DNA of 64,000 nt from positions 20,093,201 to 20,157,200 of the forward strand of contig NW_020654810.1 of the NCBI RefSeq assembly GCF_003589595.1. The letters run 5' to 3'. A model generated the notes under the pieces. That model did not search any database. It was given only the letters and a program-made list of their open reading frames with translations, and was not told the DNA's origin. Positions within the stretch are counted from its first letter, which is position 1. Each line of letters starts with the position of its first letter. The position numbers and the translations under genes are program-made. This DNA is from Hyposmocoma kahamanoa. Its lineage: Eukaryota; Arthropoda; Insecta; Lepidoptera; Cosmopterigidae. Below are positions 1 through 12,127 of the stretch, in pieces.

Positions 1-2264
1 CGTGCTTTAAGTTTCATTGTACGTGTTCAGTTTAATTAGTATGTTTAGTATGTTTGGTGCCTTTATCACAAAAATAATACAAACTACATGAAACAAATTG
101 TGTGTCTGTGAAGTTTCATAACTCTCCTACGTAAGTATAACAAAGTTATCGTTCCTCGTACCTCTCTCCTGAAAAGTTGCAATTTCGCAGATGTGGCCTT
201 ATTACACCTAGGATATGCGACTTCATGATAAAAGTTTATGGTTTAATATTATCTACTCTAGTAGAAAATATTAAAAACAGGTGGTAAAGTCCAAGAATCA
301 GCATCACTTTAAATTGGTCCAGTGTTGAACATCTTCGTAATCGTCAACACAATAAGTAGCCATTCTTCTTTTATTGCCTGCTTCTCTGATATTCCTTTCA
401 TATCCTGCGAAGGTCCGGTGAAGATTCTCTAAATCTGATCGGTCACATTCAAGAGTCAGATTGGATTGACGCGACTGAAAACGTGCTGAATGAAAGTGGG
501 GATTCTAGCTAGAATTGTGAGGGACATGGACCACCTTAAGAACAAAGGATTACCCATTATCATCTATCACAACTTATCAGGCCGCAGTGTAGCTGCAATA
601 TAATAGAAGGCGTTATGGTACTGCCCATTGATGATGATGATCGTTTACTCCTTGATACGAAAGGTAATGGAAGGGGTGGTACTATTTGCAACAAAAAGCA
701 TCGGCAAATATAAAGAAACAGCATTGGCATCAAAACGAAAATCTTCCCAGACAATATTACAACGGATTATTCACGCATACGCAAAAAGTGGTTATTTTAA
801 AATTATAAAAAAGATAACAGAAGAAAATAATATACGGGTACAAAGGATTCAAGCGGATGACACGGCTTAAGTGTGAAATCTGTGCGTCGGTTTTATTTTA
901 GTCCCTGTTGGAGTTGAATACTACTGTTTACAATGTATTTTTCTAGATGAAAAGTAGTTAATTCACTTCCAAAACCACTGTGAAAATCCATGAGATGAAT
1001 TAGAGATGAATTTATTTTTACACTGTATAAAAAAAACTTACTGTATTTACATAGCGATCATTTTTCTGAAGTAACAAATTGATAGCGAAATTACTTATTA
1101 TACAAATGTATAATAAGTAATCAATTCGTACCAGTACGCTATCAATTTGTACCTCACAAAAAAGCCCTACCCCTGTACAAAATAAAAAAAACGAATAAAA
1201 ACTGAGTGAAAAACCATCTAACCATCCAAACCATGATTTTCACCTCGCTAATGTACCAACTAAGTCGGAGACTTATCATAACAATGGGCGTAATTAGCGG
1301 TTTGTTTTTAGGCAGTCAGTAGAAACTGCAAGGTCAAATTTTTCGTTCCTCCGTTTGGATGATGTCCAAGACAAACTTTTGAACTGATTCACGATGTCTA
1401 GCAGGTCAATATTGATTATCTGGATAAAAATATAACAAGAGGTGCGCCTATAACCGTGTATTTACTATCAAGTCGCCTAGGTCCACCGACCTACACCGGT
1501 TTTAAGTTTTATTATGAAATACATAGGTGTTTTTTTAATTTCGTGTGTGTGTGTCATTCAAAAGGTGAAATTAAAATTAGAAAATAATTTTCTTGATGCG
1601 CCCGACAGAATGCAATAATGTCAAAGTACTTTGAGATATAGTAAAGTCAAATAATATTTTTTCAAAGAAAATTTATTCAAAAGACAGTCACGTATCTAAA
1701 TTATTTCAAAACTTTACGGCTTTTAATTTTATTATAACTTTTACAACATTTTTATAACGTGAAAATTTAAAATTGCTTAATTTATTCCCACAAACATCAC
1801 ATCCCATACACCTTAGCAATAAAATATTAAATGTAGAGCTTTCAAACGCAATATTATAACTTTAATTCCAATTTACGAGAGCACATTTTATAACAACATG
1901 ACGTCTAAATATTCTTTATGCTTTCTACAGTAATATATATACAGGTCGATTCAAACTGAAGGATAATTTAACCGAAGGATAATAATTTGTTCCTTTATTA
2001 ATTTAAATGCCAATATGTATATATAATGTATAAACATTCACATATACCACAGTGGGAAAGTGAAAAAGAAACTACATAGATTTTATAAAGTCATACCGTG
2101 GTAAGAAGCCTGAAATTATTGACAATCATTGATTGAAAAAGAAACTATTTATTCGGTCTAAAATTATGCATATTTGTATTTTTTTTCAACAAACTATCAA
2201 CCGCTATTGAACCTGTAACCGAAGCGTTCGTGTTGGTTTGAAAAAAATTTAATAAATGCCGTTT
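1..2264. other. Unassigned AT-rich DNA
   Basis: Apart from the nested inverted repeat at 1074-1150, no gene, tRNA or recognised repeat. An 80-codon plus frame at 628-870 has no recognisable domain. Confidence 0.6.
1074..1150. repeat. Nested inverted repeat
   Basis: The outer pair ACAAATTGATAGCG (1074-1087) and its inverse (1137-1150) encloses a second perfect pair ATTACTTATTATAC/GTATAATAAGTAAT (1090-1121, 4-base loop). Confidence 0.65.
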
Positions 2265-2500
2265 GACGACCTCCGTGGACGAGTGGCTTGCATACTAGTT
2301 TGCATGGTGTCGCTGTGTCTGTGGTTCCGGGTTCGATCTCCGGTCGTGTCAGTGTAGAATCATACTTTTCTATATTTTCTCGGGTCCAGGTGTTTGTGGT
2401 ATCAGTTGTTTCCGATTTCCATAACACAAGTGCTTTAGTTACTTGCTTTGGGATCGTACCAACGTATGTGACGTTGTCTAATGTTTATTTATGTATATAA
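2265..2500 (+). repeat. SINE-C copy, tRNA-derived
   Basis: Head GACGACCTCCGTGGACGAGTGGC, B box GGTTCGATC, then a family body containing TCTCGGGTCCAGGTGTTTGTGGTA and CAACGTATGTGACGTTGTC, ending in TTTATTTATGTAT. Confidence 0.85.
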
Positions 2501-2889
2501 AATGCGATTTTAGACTGAAAAATAATCTAATTTCCAATACATGATGAGCTTTGTACTAAACCTTTCTCCGAAAGAATCATACAAACGATAAAGCAGTTTT
2601 CGATAAAATCGTGCCTCGAGATTGTCAATTGGTCCGCCCCTTATTTTATTGATCTTTTTCTCTTAAAACTTTTTGTTAAGAATAGAATACTATCTAGCTC
2701 TAATACACCATCCCCAATGGCCGCATTGCTTGCACGCAAAAAGAAACCTTAAGGTGGTAAGGCGTGAACTTTGATGATAGTACCCATACCGAGGAAATCC
2801 AGAACTTTCCTTTTTTATATAATGTGTTAATAAGTTACATTTGTCTTGCCGAGCAATAATCAGTTTCTTTTTTAATTTAAATAAATCTT

Positions 2890-3046
2890 CCCCCGTAGCA
2901 TGGCTACGCATGATAGTCGCGACGCGCGTGATGAAATTTAAATAAGTGCGCCCTATAGGCTATTTAAATTAGATCTGATTGACACATTTCTTATTTCAAT
3001 TTTACCGCGCGCGTCGCGACTATCATGCGTAGCTATGCTACGGGGG
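2890..3046. mobile_element. Palindromic MITE-like element
   Basis: Inverted arms of about 55 bp start CCCCCGTAGCATGGCTACGC and end with the inverse. They differ at only a few positions. The centre is about 45 bp. No open frame; no clear target duplication. Confidence 0.7.
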
Positions 3047-3330
3047 CTGATATTATTATACACACCCATAGCCATACCACGGCGAGAAAATACTATTCTT
3101 AAAATTGTCGCCAAATTAAATTGTCAGCATTTCTTTCACAGATTATTTAAAATCGTGCAAAAATATGTTGGTGACACAAATGTCTTTGAATTTGTTGATA
3201 AATATCATAGAGGATGGAAAATATATATATATATAAGGTTTGACGACGTCAAAAGTCAAGGTCAAAAAAAAAATGAAGGTCATCAGGGCTAAATAATTGA
3301 TGTTATGCTATTTGCATTGTGGTGTTCCAT

Positions 3331-3538
3331 ATTATGACGGGCTAAGACAGAAGAACAGCGAGGGTTACGTAATTAGCATAGTCCTCAGAGACTGAGTCAT
3401 GGACCCTTTTGACATGCTTCTTCTTTATTTTTTATGCTTCTTTTTTATTTCAATTGAATTTATTTATTTTTTTGATTTATTTGAAATTTATGCATGTCAA
3501 ATAAAGCCTATTTTATTTATTTTATTTTATTTTATAAT
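3331..3538 (+). repeat. LINE-type 3' end repeat
   Basis: TTAGCATAGTCCTCAGAGACTGAGTCATGGACCCTTTTGACATG and the end ATGTCAAATAAAGCC resemble 19735-19925. An ATTTT repeat follows at 3507-3533. It looks like the 3' UTR of one retroelement family. Confidence 0.5.
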
Positions 3539-3649
3539 CTTAATATGTATGAATACACACTCTACAGGAAATAAACACTCTGAAAGGAGAGAAATACATT
3601 ATTCGGCAGTGTTATGTAAATTAGATCGATCTCAAATTGAGTAGCGTTA

Positions 3650-3992
3650 GTTTTTTATAGCACTAGAGTTCCTTAGGAAAGAATTTGTCCAGGGAAGTAT
3701 CTGCCACCTATTTCTGCCGTAAAACAGTTTGACCATTACTGCGTTCCGGTTTTGAAAGGTAAGGGTGCTGGTNNNNNNNNNNAGTTTGACCATTACTGCG
3801 TTCCGGTTTTGAAAGGTAAGGGTGCTGGTGAAATTACAGGCATATAGGACTTGTCAACTTATGTCCCAGGGTGACAGTCCCCGATTTGCGATTTACAAAT
3901 CTCAGTGGCACTACAACTGCTATGGACAGGCGTGTCGATTACCACCAGTATCAAGATTTGTTTGTGCCGTCATTTGGTATCGTAAAAATAAT
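3650..3992 (+). repeat. SINE-A copy with assembly gap
   Basis: SINE-A reads TTAGTAGCAGTAGAG at its 5' end, has GTTCGTCCAGGGAAGTACTG and GTGCTGGTGAAATTACAGG inside, and ends near CTTGTTCGTCCCGTCACTTG with an A-rich tail. This copy is diverged at the start. It is broken by ten N (3773-3782) flanked by the same 47 bases on both sides, so the real copy is about 57 bp shorter than drawn. Confidence 0.8.
3773..3782. other. Assembly gap, 10 N
   Basis: Ten N are flanked by a perfect 47-bp direct repeat (3726-3772 and 3783-3829). The two contig ends overlap and were not merged, so the gap and one repeat copy are artefacts. Confidence 0.9.
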
Positions 3993-4315
3993 AAAAAATT
4001 GTGATGTAAGGTGGTTATAATTTGAGATCTTAGTATTGTGAAATGCTCTCGCACTTGTTAGTTGTTACAGTGCAAAACATTGTTCTATAAAATCAAATTT
4101 AACAAATCATCAAAACAAACTTGATTAGAAACTAGTCTCAGATTCTAGATACTCTAGACCTAGAGATAGGTAACGAGAATGTTAAGGTTAACACCACGCA
4201 GACCATCTGGCGTCGTGAAAGCCGCATTGCTTCATTGCATATTTATACTGCTGGTAGGGTTGCCGAGGTTTATAGCATGCCTTTTTGACAGGGGCATTTG
4301 CCGTTATACATTCTG

Positions 4316-4443
4316 TAGGGCTAGCACGATAAGGCGCGACTTGCGCGAGAGCGACATAAAGCGCGAGATCTCTATGCGAGAATGGCAGTACATCGCGCTT
4401 TATGTCGCTCTCGCGTTAGTCGCGCCCTGTCGTGCAAGCCCTA
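4316..4443. mobile_element. Palindromic MITE, TAGGGC family, copy 1
   Basis: About 50-bp inverted arms begin TAGGGCTAGCACGA and end TCGTGCAAGCCCTA, with GCGCGAGAGCGACATAAAGC inside. A second copy is at 49577-49702. The outer TA may be a TA target duplication as in Tc1/mariner-type MITEs. Confidence 0.8.
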
Positions 4444-4550
4444 TTGGTGCCGGTTTTTCTACGAGTCCAATCAACCGGTACCAGGAAATACACAGTAAAA
4501 CTGATTTCAAACGTACAGAATGTACGACTTAATTAAAGATGATTCAGTTT

Positions 4551-4831
4551 CAGTTTTTTTTTATAATACTATGTGACGGGACGAACAAGTCATGCGCCTG
4601 GTGTTAAGCTACTTGTCCATAACAATTGCAGTGCCACTCAGAGCTTTAAATCGCAAAGATATGAGGGGCACTGCCACTGCTCCCGTCACCCTGAGGCATA
4701 AGTTGACAAGACACCCTTATCCTTCAAAACTGAAACACAGTAATGCTCACATTACCGCTTGGCGGTAGAAATAGGTAAGGTGGCAGTACTACCCTGGATG
4801 GTTTCTTTCACAAGGAACTCTACAGCCACTA
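4551..4831 (-). repeat. SINE-A copy, near full length
   Basis: Reads in reverse from an A-rich tail (T run at 4551) through GTGACGGGACGAACAAGTC to GAGTTCCTTGTGAAAG-like sequence near 4820. It lies about 100 bp from the palindromic element at 4316-4443. Confidence 0.8.
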
Positions 4832-4961
4832 TAATATATACGTGTATTAAATAAATGTCTTGTATTAATATTTATTTAGTATATGTTTTACTATCATGAT
4901 ATTCATATATTACAAGCTATTTGTGAAAACTTGTTAATATTATATACACAAATATCGAAAC

Positions 4962-5062
4962 AAACACAAATAAAAATTCCTTCGATCCTGTTGGTCTCGA
5001 ACCGGCGACCTTGACGTACCGGGGCTCTCTGAGCTATGGAACAAGTCAGCAGACCCTACAAA
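4962..5062 (-). repeat. SINE-D copy, tRNA-derived
   Basis: The minus strand has CATAGCTCAGAGAGCCCCGG (A box) and CGGTTCGAGACCAAC (B box), then AGGATCGAAGGAATTTTTATTTG, the SINE-D tail. Confidence 0.75.
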
Positions 5063-5689
5063 TTTCTCTATGTATTGGTTCTAACGCCTTTTCTGCCGCA
5101 TCGCTACCTGTAAGAAACTACTAAGCTACTGCACATTCACTCAGCCAGTCTTGTTCTGATTGCAATCAAAATAACGAAAGTACATGTACTTTGAAAGAAC
5201 GAGGTTTAATAAAAAAAGTCAATAAAATGAAACGGGAAGAAAATTTTGCATAAAAATCAATGTAGCAAACAGAGTAAAGCTACGAGCTCTTTTGAAAACA
5301 CGAAGCTAAAAATAAAAATATGAAACAAACTGGAAATATGAAAAGATAAAGTTGGTTTTATAAAACAGTCTGCAAAATGAAAGCAAACCTTTGAGTTTGC
5401 AGTTTGAAATAGAAAATCCTTTTATGAAATACGGAGCTTTCGCTACGTAGAGTTTGAAACGAAATAAATAAAGTAATGAATAAATGTATGTAAATGTAGG
5501 CACATAGATAGATACATTATTTCTCTATTGTTCACTGTACTTGTATGTACAATCTTAATAATTGCTGTAGAATAAATAAATGTTTTGTATTCTTGTAAAT
5601 ATCTTGTATTCTTGTATTAGCTTGTACGTGTGCTTTATTTTTTAAAATAAATTATTATTCTTCGTATTGTTATTACTATATCTATTTTA
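5063..5689. other. Unassigned AT-rich DNA
   Basis: No gene or repeat recognised. ATAAATAAATGTTTTGTATTCTTG near 5571 could be the end of an old retroelement. Confidence 0.5.
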
Positions 5690-6020
5690 GACTCTCGCCT
5701 CTCCTAAGACCTGAAATATTAAATTTGAATTTTTAAATGGGAGAGGCGGTATTTCCCAGCAATGGCACAGTCGGCCGGGATCAGGGAGTCAGTTCAAGAA
5801 CCGGTGAACAGTACGTGCCGTATCGAGAGGACCGCCTTCTGCATTTGTGCTGAAAGCGACACGCAACAGAAATCCAACCGCCTCAAACTGTTAGCAAGGA
5901 TGACTGGAATTATCCCAATTGCGGACAAAACAATTGGGATTATTTCAGTGGAGGCCACATCAGACATTGCGGGGATCTCGTGTGCCAAGTCGAGATACTT
6001 CCGGCGTTTTTCGGTTTATT
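5690..6020 (-). pseudogene. LINE C-terminal fragment
   Basis: Minus strand residues include HEIPAMSDVASTEIIPIVLSA, then SLRRLDF and QMQKAVL. This resembles the conserved end of a family of moth LINE polyproteins (...REIA.MW...STIIVPIV.S..G...). The coding part stops near 5794 and about 100 bp of possible 3' UTR follow. Confidence 0.55.
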
Positions 6021-6484
6021 ATTATTATTATTATCATTATTAATGACGAGACATCAAACGAACAATTAATTATTTTATAAGTAGTCAAGAATTAGACAGG
6101 GAAGGCGATATTACTTTATTGACTGTCGAATCAATGAGATACAGTACTATAAGTTTTTATTCGCATATTCTAAAGCAGTCTTTACATTTAACATAATCTA
6201 TGGCAAACTTGAAGCTAATCGAACATAGTGTAACACGCTTATAAGGTAATCGTTCCTAATAAGAAAAGTCGTGCGGGGATTTGTTTGAATATCGCTGGTT
6301 GGTAATGAAGATGTTAAAATTCTTAACCTATGATAGATTTGCTTTGCAGAACCCGTAGTGTTAGGTTACAATGAGTTTCTTCAAAATTGATTTTTGAAAA
6401 TTTTTCAATACCAAATTTTATTAATGGGCAGGATATTAAGTATTCACCATAGTTAATACTTTACTTTTTTTATTTGAATAAGTT

Positions 6485-6640
6485 GTATTGTGTTTGCACA
6501 AATACTGATGATTCTTTTTTTGTCGAAAAGAGGGTACCTCATTAGAGGTCCCGTTCACATTTGAAGAAAATATTCCACCTCTAAGGGAGGCTACCTAGGG
6601 GATGACTGACTATTGAGGTCGGTTTTTTTAGAACTGTGTA
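6485..6640 (+). repeat. Dispersed repeat, GGAGGAGG family, part
   Basis: TGATTCTTTTTTTGTCGAAAAGAGGGTACC, TTAGAGGTCCCG and CCACCTCTAAGGGAGG match 46.8 kb and 31.4 kb. The GACTTCAAAAAAGGAGGAGG head is missing here. Confidence 0.55.
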
Positions 6641-8331
6641 CTGATTTTATGTATTAAAGTATTATTTATTTAAATCATAAAACGTAGGAATACTGTATTT
6701 TAACTTTTTTATGGAATATTTTTTTCTTCGTCTCTTTTTATTGTGGCCTCTATAATAAAAGATTTGAGAAAATAAATCACAGCTCTCTATGAAGATAATT
6801 CACAAGTGGTATAATCAATCCACCTACACTGAACGTATTAACATAGCAAAATGCGACGTACAAAGATATATAGTATAGTCAGTACTCATTCATCGATATG
6901 TTAACAATCGCTTGTTTCTATTATGTATGTTAATATATGCGTACGAAGGCGTATTTTGGTATTAGCGAACACTATAGTACTGTGTAGTATATAAGTCATT
7001 TATGTAAGAGGTCACTGAACTCTGGAGTTTGTGGAGTTAAGATTTGAGCGAGTTTTGAAACTTAAGTTATGCGGTTGAAGTTTGAGGGTAATTAGACGTT
7101 TAGAGGATACCGTTTAGTAAGTAAGTAGTTTAGTAAGTATATAATATTACCAGAGGTCGGAATAAGGAGAGTATATTCACCTGAAGTCTCGGAATTGTTG
7201 ACATGCAACTTTTTTATTTTATTATTTCATGTGACAGGACGAACAAATCACGTGCCTGATGGTAAACTACACGCCTGTCCATAACAGTTGCATCGCCACT
7301 CAGAGCTCTAAATTGCAAAGATCTGAGGGGCACTACCACTGCGCCCGTCGCTCTAACATAAGTTGACAAGTCCCATGTGCCTGTATCCTTACCCTTCAAA
7401 ACCGGAACATAGTAATGCTGACATTACTGCTTGACGGCAGAAACAGATAAGGTGGAGTACTTCTGGACGAAATCTTTCACGAGGAACTCTACTGCTGCTG
7501 AAACTAGTAATAACTTAACTACTATAGGGCAGTTAGAAATGTTTTGTGATTGTAAGTAAAGATGGAACTACTCTTAGAATAATAACGGACAGAAACCTAG
7601 TCCGCACACGCTAAGTGAGGCAAATTGAAGAACGCCCAATGGGCCTACACGAGCGGGCGGGCCTTCAGTGCTCAATGTCAACTTGCACCGCGAACAGATC
7701 AAGAATTTTAGCTAAAGAGTGTAAAAATACGTCAGACAAACATGAAATAGATACTAACATCACATTCCACAAGGAAGTAACGCGTTTCAATTTGTATTTT
7801 TATATAAATATTCACTAAAACCTAAAATTAACCTACTACTAGAACTAGCCTACATGAATTTGATTTCTGCCTCATTTGTGACAGTTCGTTTGATATGAAA
7901 CTATCATTCTTTGCCATTGACTTACAAATAAATGGACGACGGGTCTAATACAAAAACCACGAAAAAAATGTCCCAAGTCAACCTATTTAAACGTAGTGAC
8001 ATGTAAAGGAATTTAAATTGTAATGTCATCGCAGTACTGTCTAATTTTGCTTGCTTCGCTGTGAGTTGAACAAATGAAGACTAAAGCGTGAATGACGCTC
8101 TGTATACGATTTTAACGCCCTATAAGTTAGGACACTTTAGCGCGGACCCGACGTCCATATAATTGTAAGTCAATGTTCTTTGCGTTATTATTCAAAGGAA
8201 CTACTTTTTTGCCTTTTATTATTAATCACTAGACATTTCAGAAGAGATGTAATAATTATCCAATCTACATGTGTTGCTTGACGTAAAGGTAAAATGACGC
8301 TGCATATTTCCGATTTCTGATAAATTAAAAC
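6641..8331. other. Unassigned, except one SINE-A
   Basis: Besides the SINE-A at 7210-7497 nothing is supported. A short direct repeat GTTTAGTAAGTAAGTAGTTTAGTAAG lies at 7110-7137. Confidence 0.5.
7210..7497 (-). repeat. SINE-A copy, near full length
   Basis: Reverse copy with all main blocks: GTGACAGGACGAACAAATCACG, TAAGTTGACAAGTCCCATGTG, GTAATGCTGACATTACTG and the 5' end near 7495. Confidence 0.8.
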
Positions 8332-8434
8332 TTTAGTAGCAGTAGCGCTCCTTGTGAAATAGTTCGTCCAGGGAAGTACGGCCTTACCTATTTCTGCCGC
8401 CAAGCAGTAATGTGAACGTTACTGCGTTCTGGTC
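8332..8434 (+). repeat. SINE-A copy, 5' part only
   Basis: Starts TTTAGTAGCAGTAGCGCTCC and runs to the TTACTGCGTTCTGG block, then stops. The downstream two thirds are missing. Confidence 0.75.
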
Positions 8435-8477
8435 TTGTTCTTCTACTTATCGTGTCGATACTTCTTTTAGTTTAGCA

Positions 8478-8652
8478 CTATATTGACCCTGAATAGTATG
8501 TTGCTACCTTCACTGCGCTGTCCGTGGCCGTGTAGAGCTCCTCACTCGTACAGGTATTAGGGTACAAGGGGCACAACAGCAAATGCTGCATGGACTGGGT
8601 TGAGGCACCGCAGTTACATTGGGTTAGACTAGCATCCCTAAAACCCCACTTA
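8478..8652 (-). pseudogene. LINE C-terminal zinc-knuckle fragment
   Basis: Minus strand KWGFRDASLTQCNCG, then TQSMQHLLLCPLY, matches the C-terminal CX1CX..H..C pattern at the end of jockey/R1-like polymerases. It abuts another LINE fragment at 8653. Confidence 0.6.
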
Positions 8653-9250
8653 GTCAAAGTCAAAGATTATTTATTCCATAGGTAAAATAAATTTACACTT
8701 GAAAACGTCACATTTAAGCTTAAGCTACTGCTCGTTCACTACGCTGACCTCCCTGAGAAGAACGAGCAAGAAACTCTAGGGATTGCTCTTTTCAAATAAA
8801 CTTAAATGCTATGGAATACACTTTGAATCAAATTTGTGTGGATTCTGGAGCCATGTCGTCTTTCCATACATCTTTATCTAACACGTAGTCTTCAATTTTG
8901 TAATATGATTTTTCGATCAAAATATTTTTAATGTAGTTTTTAAACTTAGGAAATGATAAACTTAATATATGCTCCGGAATCTTATTGTAAAAACGTATAC
9001 AGTTCCCCATAAACGAGTTGTTTACCTTGGTTAAACGAAATCGTGGTACCATGAGTTTGGACTTAGCTCTAAGGTTAATATTATGGATATCTTCTTTCTT
9101 ATTGAAATTATGTATATTTTTACGGGCATATAAAATATTTGAGTAAATGTACTGTGATGCCACAGTCATGATACCAGTCTCCTTAAACTTTTCTCTGAGA
9201 GATACCCTAGACTTACACATCGTGTCACAACACGATGCTTCAACCGACTC
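8653..9250 (-). pseudogene. CR1/jockey-type LINE 3' end
   Basis: The minus frame includes GIMTVASQYIYSNILYARKN, RLTKVNNSFMGNCIRFYNKI and YKIEDYVLDKDVWKDD. These are the conserved last ~130 residues of a moth LINE family. A ~180-bp 3' UTR follows and ends ATGGAATAAATAATCTTTGACTTTGACT, the family's TTTGAC-type tail. It is 5' truncated near 9250, where SINE-A sequence begins. Confidence 0.8.
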
Positions 9251-9251
9251 A

Positions 9252-9483
9252 CGATGCGTTCCGGTTATGAAGAGTAAAGGTACTGGTGAAATTACAGGCA
9301 CATAGGACTTGTCACCTTATGTCTCAGGGTGACGGATGCAGTGGCAGTGCCCCACAGATCTTTGTGATTTACAGCACTGAGTGGTACTGCAACTGTTACG
9401 AACAGGCGTGTCACTTATCGCCAGGTGGGGTGGCAGTACTTCCTTAGATGAACTCTTTCACAAGGAGCTCCACGGCTACGAAA
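9252..9483. repeat. Rearranged SINE-A copies
   Basis: 9252-9424 is the middle and 3' part of SINE-A in plus sense. At 9425 it joins a reversed 5' end (GGTGGCAGTACTTCC to CAAGGAGCTCC). Two copies joined tail to head, or an inversion, would explain this. Confidence 0.7.
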
Positions 9484-9574
9484 ACCTATATATTACAGAC
9501 TGTGACTATATACTGTGACCTAAACCCTAAAAAAACTAAAACTCAAGACTTCATCTACACCAAAGTATTAATTT

Positions 9575-9812
9575 TTGACACCAAGTGACGGGACGAACAA
9601 GTCGTGCGCCCGATGGTAAGCTACACGTCTGTCCATAACAGTTGCACTGACATATAAGTTGACAAGTCCCATGTAGCTGTAATTTCTTCTTATCCGTATA
9701 TGTAACTTCTAAATCCGAACGCAGTAATGCTAACACTACTGCTTGGCGACAGAAATAAGGTGGCAGTACTTCCCTGAACGAAATCTTTCACATGGAGCTC
9801 TACTGCTACTAT
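9575..9812 (-). repeat. SINE-A copy, internally deleted
   Basis: Reverse copy with a block missing between the CATAACAGTTGCA and ATAAGTTGACAAG segments near 9645. Confidence 0.75.
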
Positions 9813-9840
9813 AACGCACACGCACACACTCAACATAGCC

Positions 9841-10020
9841 CCGCACTAGGGAAACCCTGTGTCGCGGGTGCCATGGACACACACATAGGCAACCACAAAT
9901 TACACCCAAACTCACGAGAGAAATAAATGTAGGTCATACAAATATTTCGCCCGGCCCAGGAATCGAACCTGGGACCTCTGCGTGGCAGTCCGGCATGGTA
10001 ACCGTTCGGCCACGGAGGCA
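9841..10020 (-). repeat. SINE-B copy, tRNA-derived
   Basis: The minus strand begins TGCCTCCGTGGCCGAACGG (A-box-like), has a B box GGTTCGATTCC about 45 bp on, and a non-tRNA body with TACATTTATTTCTCTCGTGAG and GTGTGTCCATGGCACC. Two tRNA promoter boxes with a common unrelated body make it a SINE, not a tRNA gene. Confidence 0.85.
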
Positions 10021-11934
10021 GGGAGTACTAAAAATGTATGTATACCATATATAACAAAATATAAATGACACTGCTTGTTGTCGACTCCATTGTAGTGCAT
10101 GTGTGAATTAGTAGTTTTGACAATAGTTAGTACAACAACACGATACTTTAAAATTCATATTCGTGTGTGATATTTATGAAGTATTTATAGGTAGAGATTC
10201 TCATTAGACCTACAACGGCGTTTATAAAACTGCTCTACTGTAAAGAGCACTAACAACCACTATTAAACAGTAACAAGACACAATTTACACAACAACACAC
10301 ACGAATATGTGATAAGCTCCGATCCCTCAACTATTTTCCCACTAATTGACAGTATCAGTTTGCCATCACTGCGTGCACTAAGGTTGTATAACAGCTCTAA
10401 ATGTGTCCAATTAACGTAGATTAATTTATGTTCTATGGCGATTTGAGTTGCTTAAAATGCTTTTAAACAGCCTAAGGCTGCTTAATTTGATGTTGCAATA
10501 GTGGATTTTATGACACGTAATTTTGTAATTTATTTATTGCACTGTAATTGCAGTAAAAGGTATTTAAAAGTAATTAAGCCATATAAGAGTGTTGATTGAT
10601 GTCAAATACCACTTATGTTACAGCAAGCGAATGGAAATAAGCATATTCTATAGTTTACGGAGAAAGAAATCCTTATAAATCGTTCGCATAAAAGTTGCAA
10701 TCAAAACAGGAAAACGCTGTCGCTATCTTCTGGCATAATTAACACGAGAGAACTTCATGTACAGGACAACTAATAAGATAGATAATAAAAGCCATTTGTA
10801 GGCACGTATCTCATTTGGATATATCTAACTTTTCTCGAGAAAACAATGTAATAATACAGTTGCACTACAGGGTCTACAAGTGATCCAGTGGCTGGCAATT
10901 GGCATCGCAACTTCACTTCGAGCTTGATTGATAGATATGTTGACAGTAGGACCAGGTGTTTTATGTCCATTCGTATGCGTCTAGAAGTCTGTCCGTGTGC
11001 CTACCCAGAAAATGCGAGAAAATGTTTTGAATATATTTTTGAACTGTTGATTTGACTAATAATAACAAACAATTACAGCCAAAAAATATATAAATATTTA
11101 AAAAAATCAGTACCTCGTTTAAAGATTAGATGGATCGCACATAATTTGTAAAGATAACCGAAATATTTTTCCGAATTTTTTTGTAAATTTGTTATTAAGT
11201 AACATTGTGTGTTTAGAAAGATATCTATTTTCGTTAAGCTATTACTGATTTTTATCAATAAATGTCAATTCCTATTGCTGTGCATTACTTTATTTTAGAC
11301 AAAGTATACGTATCCATTGGCTGGTAAAGGTACCCTATGAAGCAATTTAAAGATGGTCAATGATACCAGCGCGCTTCAGTATAAAGCAAACTAATCTGGT
11401 TGTCATACAAAGTTCTATTACGAGTCGATCCTTGCATAGTACTTTTAAGTGCCACTTGGCGGCGCCATCTTGTTAACCGAGTAGCGCCATTTTATGTTTA
11501 CTTACTCTTTTATAAATATTGTTATTTCTTTGGTCTGAGTATTGAATTACAAAAGCCATATTCCACTCGAATTATTAGAACATACGAATAAATCGAGTCC
11601 TATTCTATAAATTATCCTGTATAGTTTTCTGGTACGTAGATAATTTCAAATCGTCGTTCCTTACGGCCAGTCAAAATAATAACAATTTAACCTTTTATCT
11701 AAACCTTTCTAATGAAGCCTTTGTTGCTAATATGTTGCCCATTAATCATCTAAACAGACAAAAAACGCAATTACGTTACAAGGTCTTTTTATGCGCCAAT
11801 TAAGAGGTTGGATTGTAAGAGAAAATCTATCTAATGACATATATATCAGAATGTATTAAAAAACACAATATCCCATAGAAACTTTATAAAATTCGCGATA
11901 AAAATTGTCAAAAAAAATCACAAAATTCTATCCC
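10021..11934. other. Unassigned AT-rich DNA
   Basis: No coding frame with recognisable motifs and no listed repeat. GCCACTTGGCGGCGCCATCTTG near 11451 is a GC-richer scrap of unknown origin. Confidence 0.5.
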
Positions 11935-12056
11935 GAATTAAGTCACCACTTCGGGGAAGTACCAGGAACACCCAGATCTGAACCAATTTAGAAAACGAAA
12001 TCCTCATTCAGCGCCCACAGTGCAAACCGTTGGACCACTGAGATCGTCTAACAGTG
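11935..12056 (-). repeat. SINE-E copy, tRNA-like head
   Basis: The minus strand has GACGATCTCAGTGGTCCAACGG, then GCACTGTGGGCGCTGAATGAGG and GGTTCAGATC. The same head occurs at 16251-16382, so it is repetitive. Confidence 0.6.
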
Positions 12057-12127
12057 TTTTGCATATTTTTGAAACCTTACTGGTTATTGAAACTCAGCTC
12101 TTCCTGACTCCGTTTTTCTAAACAATA

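Noticed and set aside
4179..4532. 117-codon plus frame
   Set aside because: It runs through the palindromic MITE at 4316-4443, and its arginine-rich content comes from the repeat.
9957..10020. tRNA-like sequence (also at 14943, 51000, 54930, 62745 and elsewhere)
   Set aside because: The same head recurs with a shared non-tRNA body, so these are tRNA-derived SINEs rather than tRNA genes.
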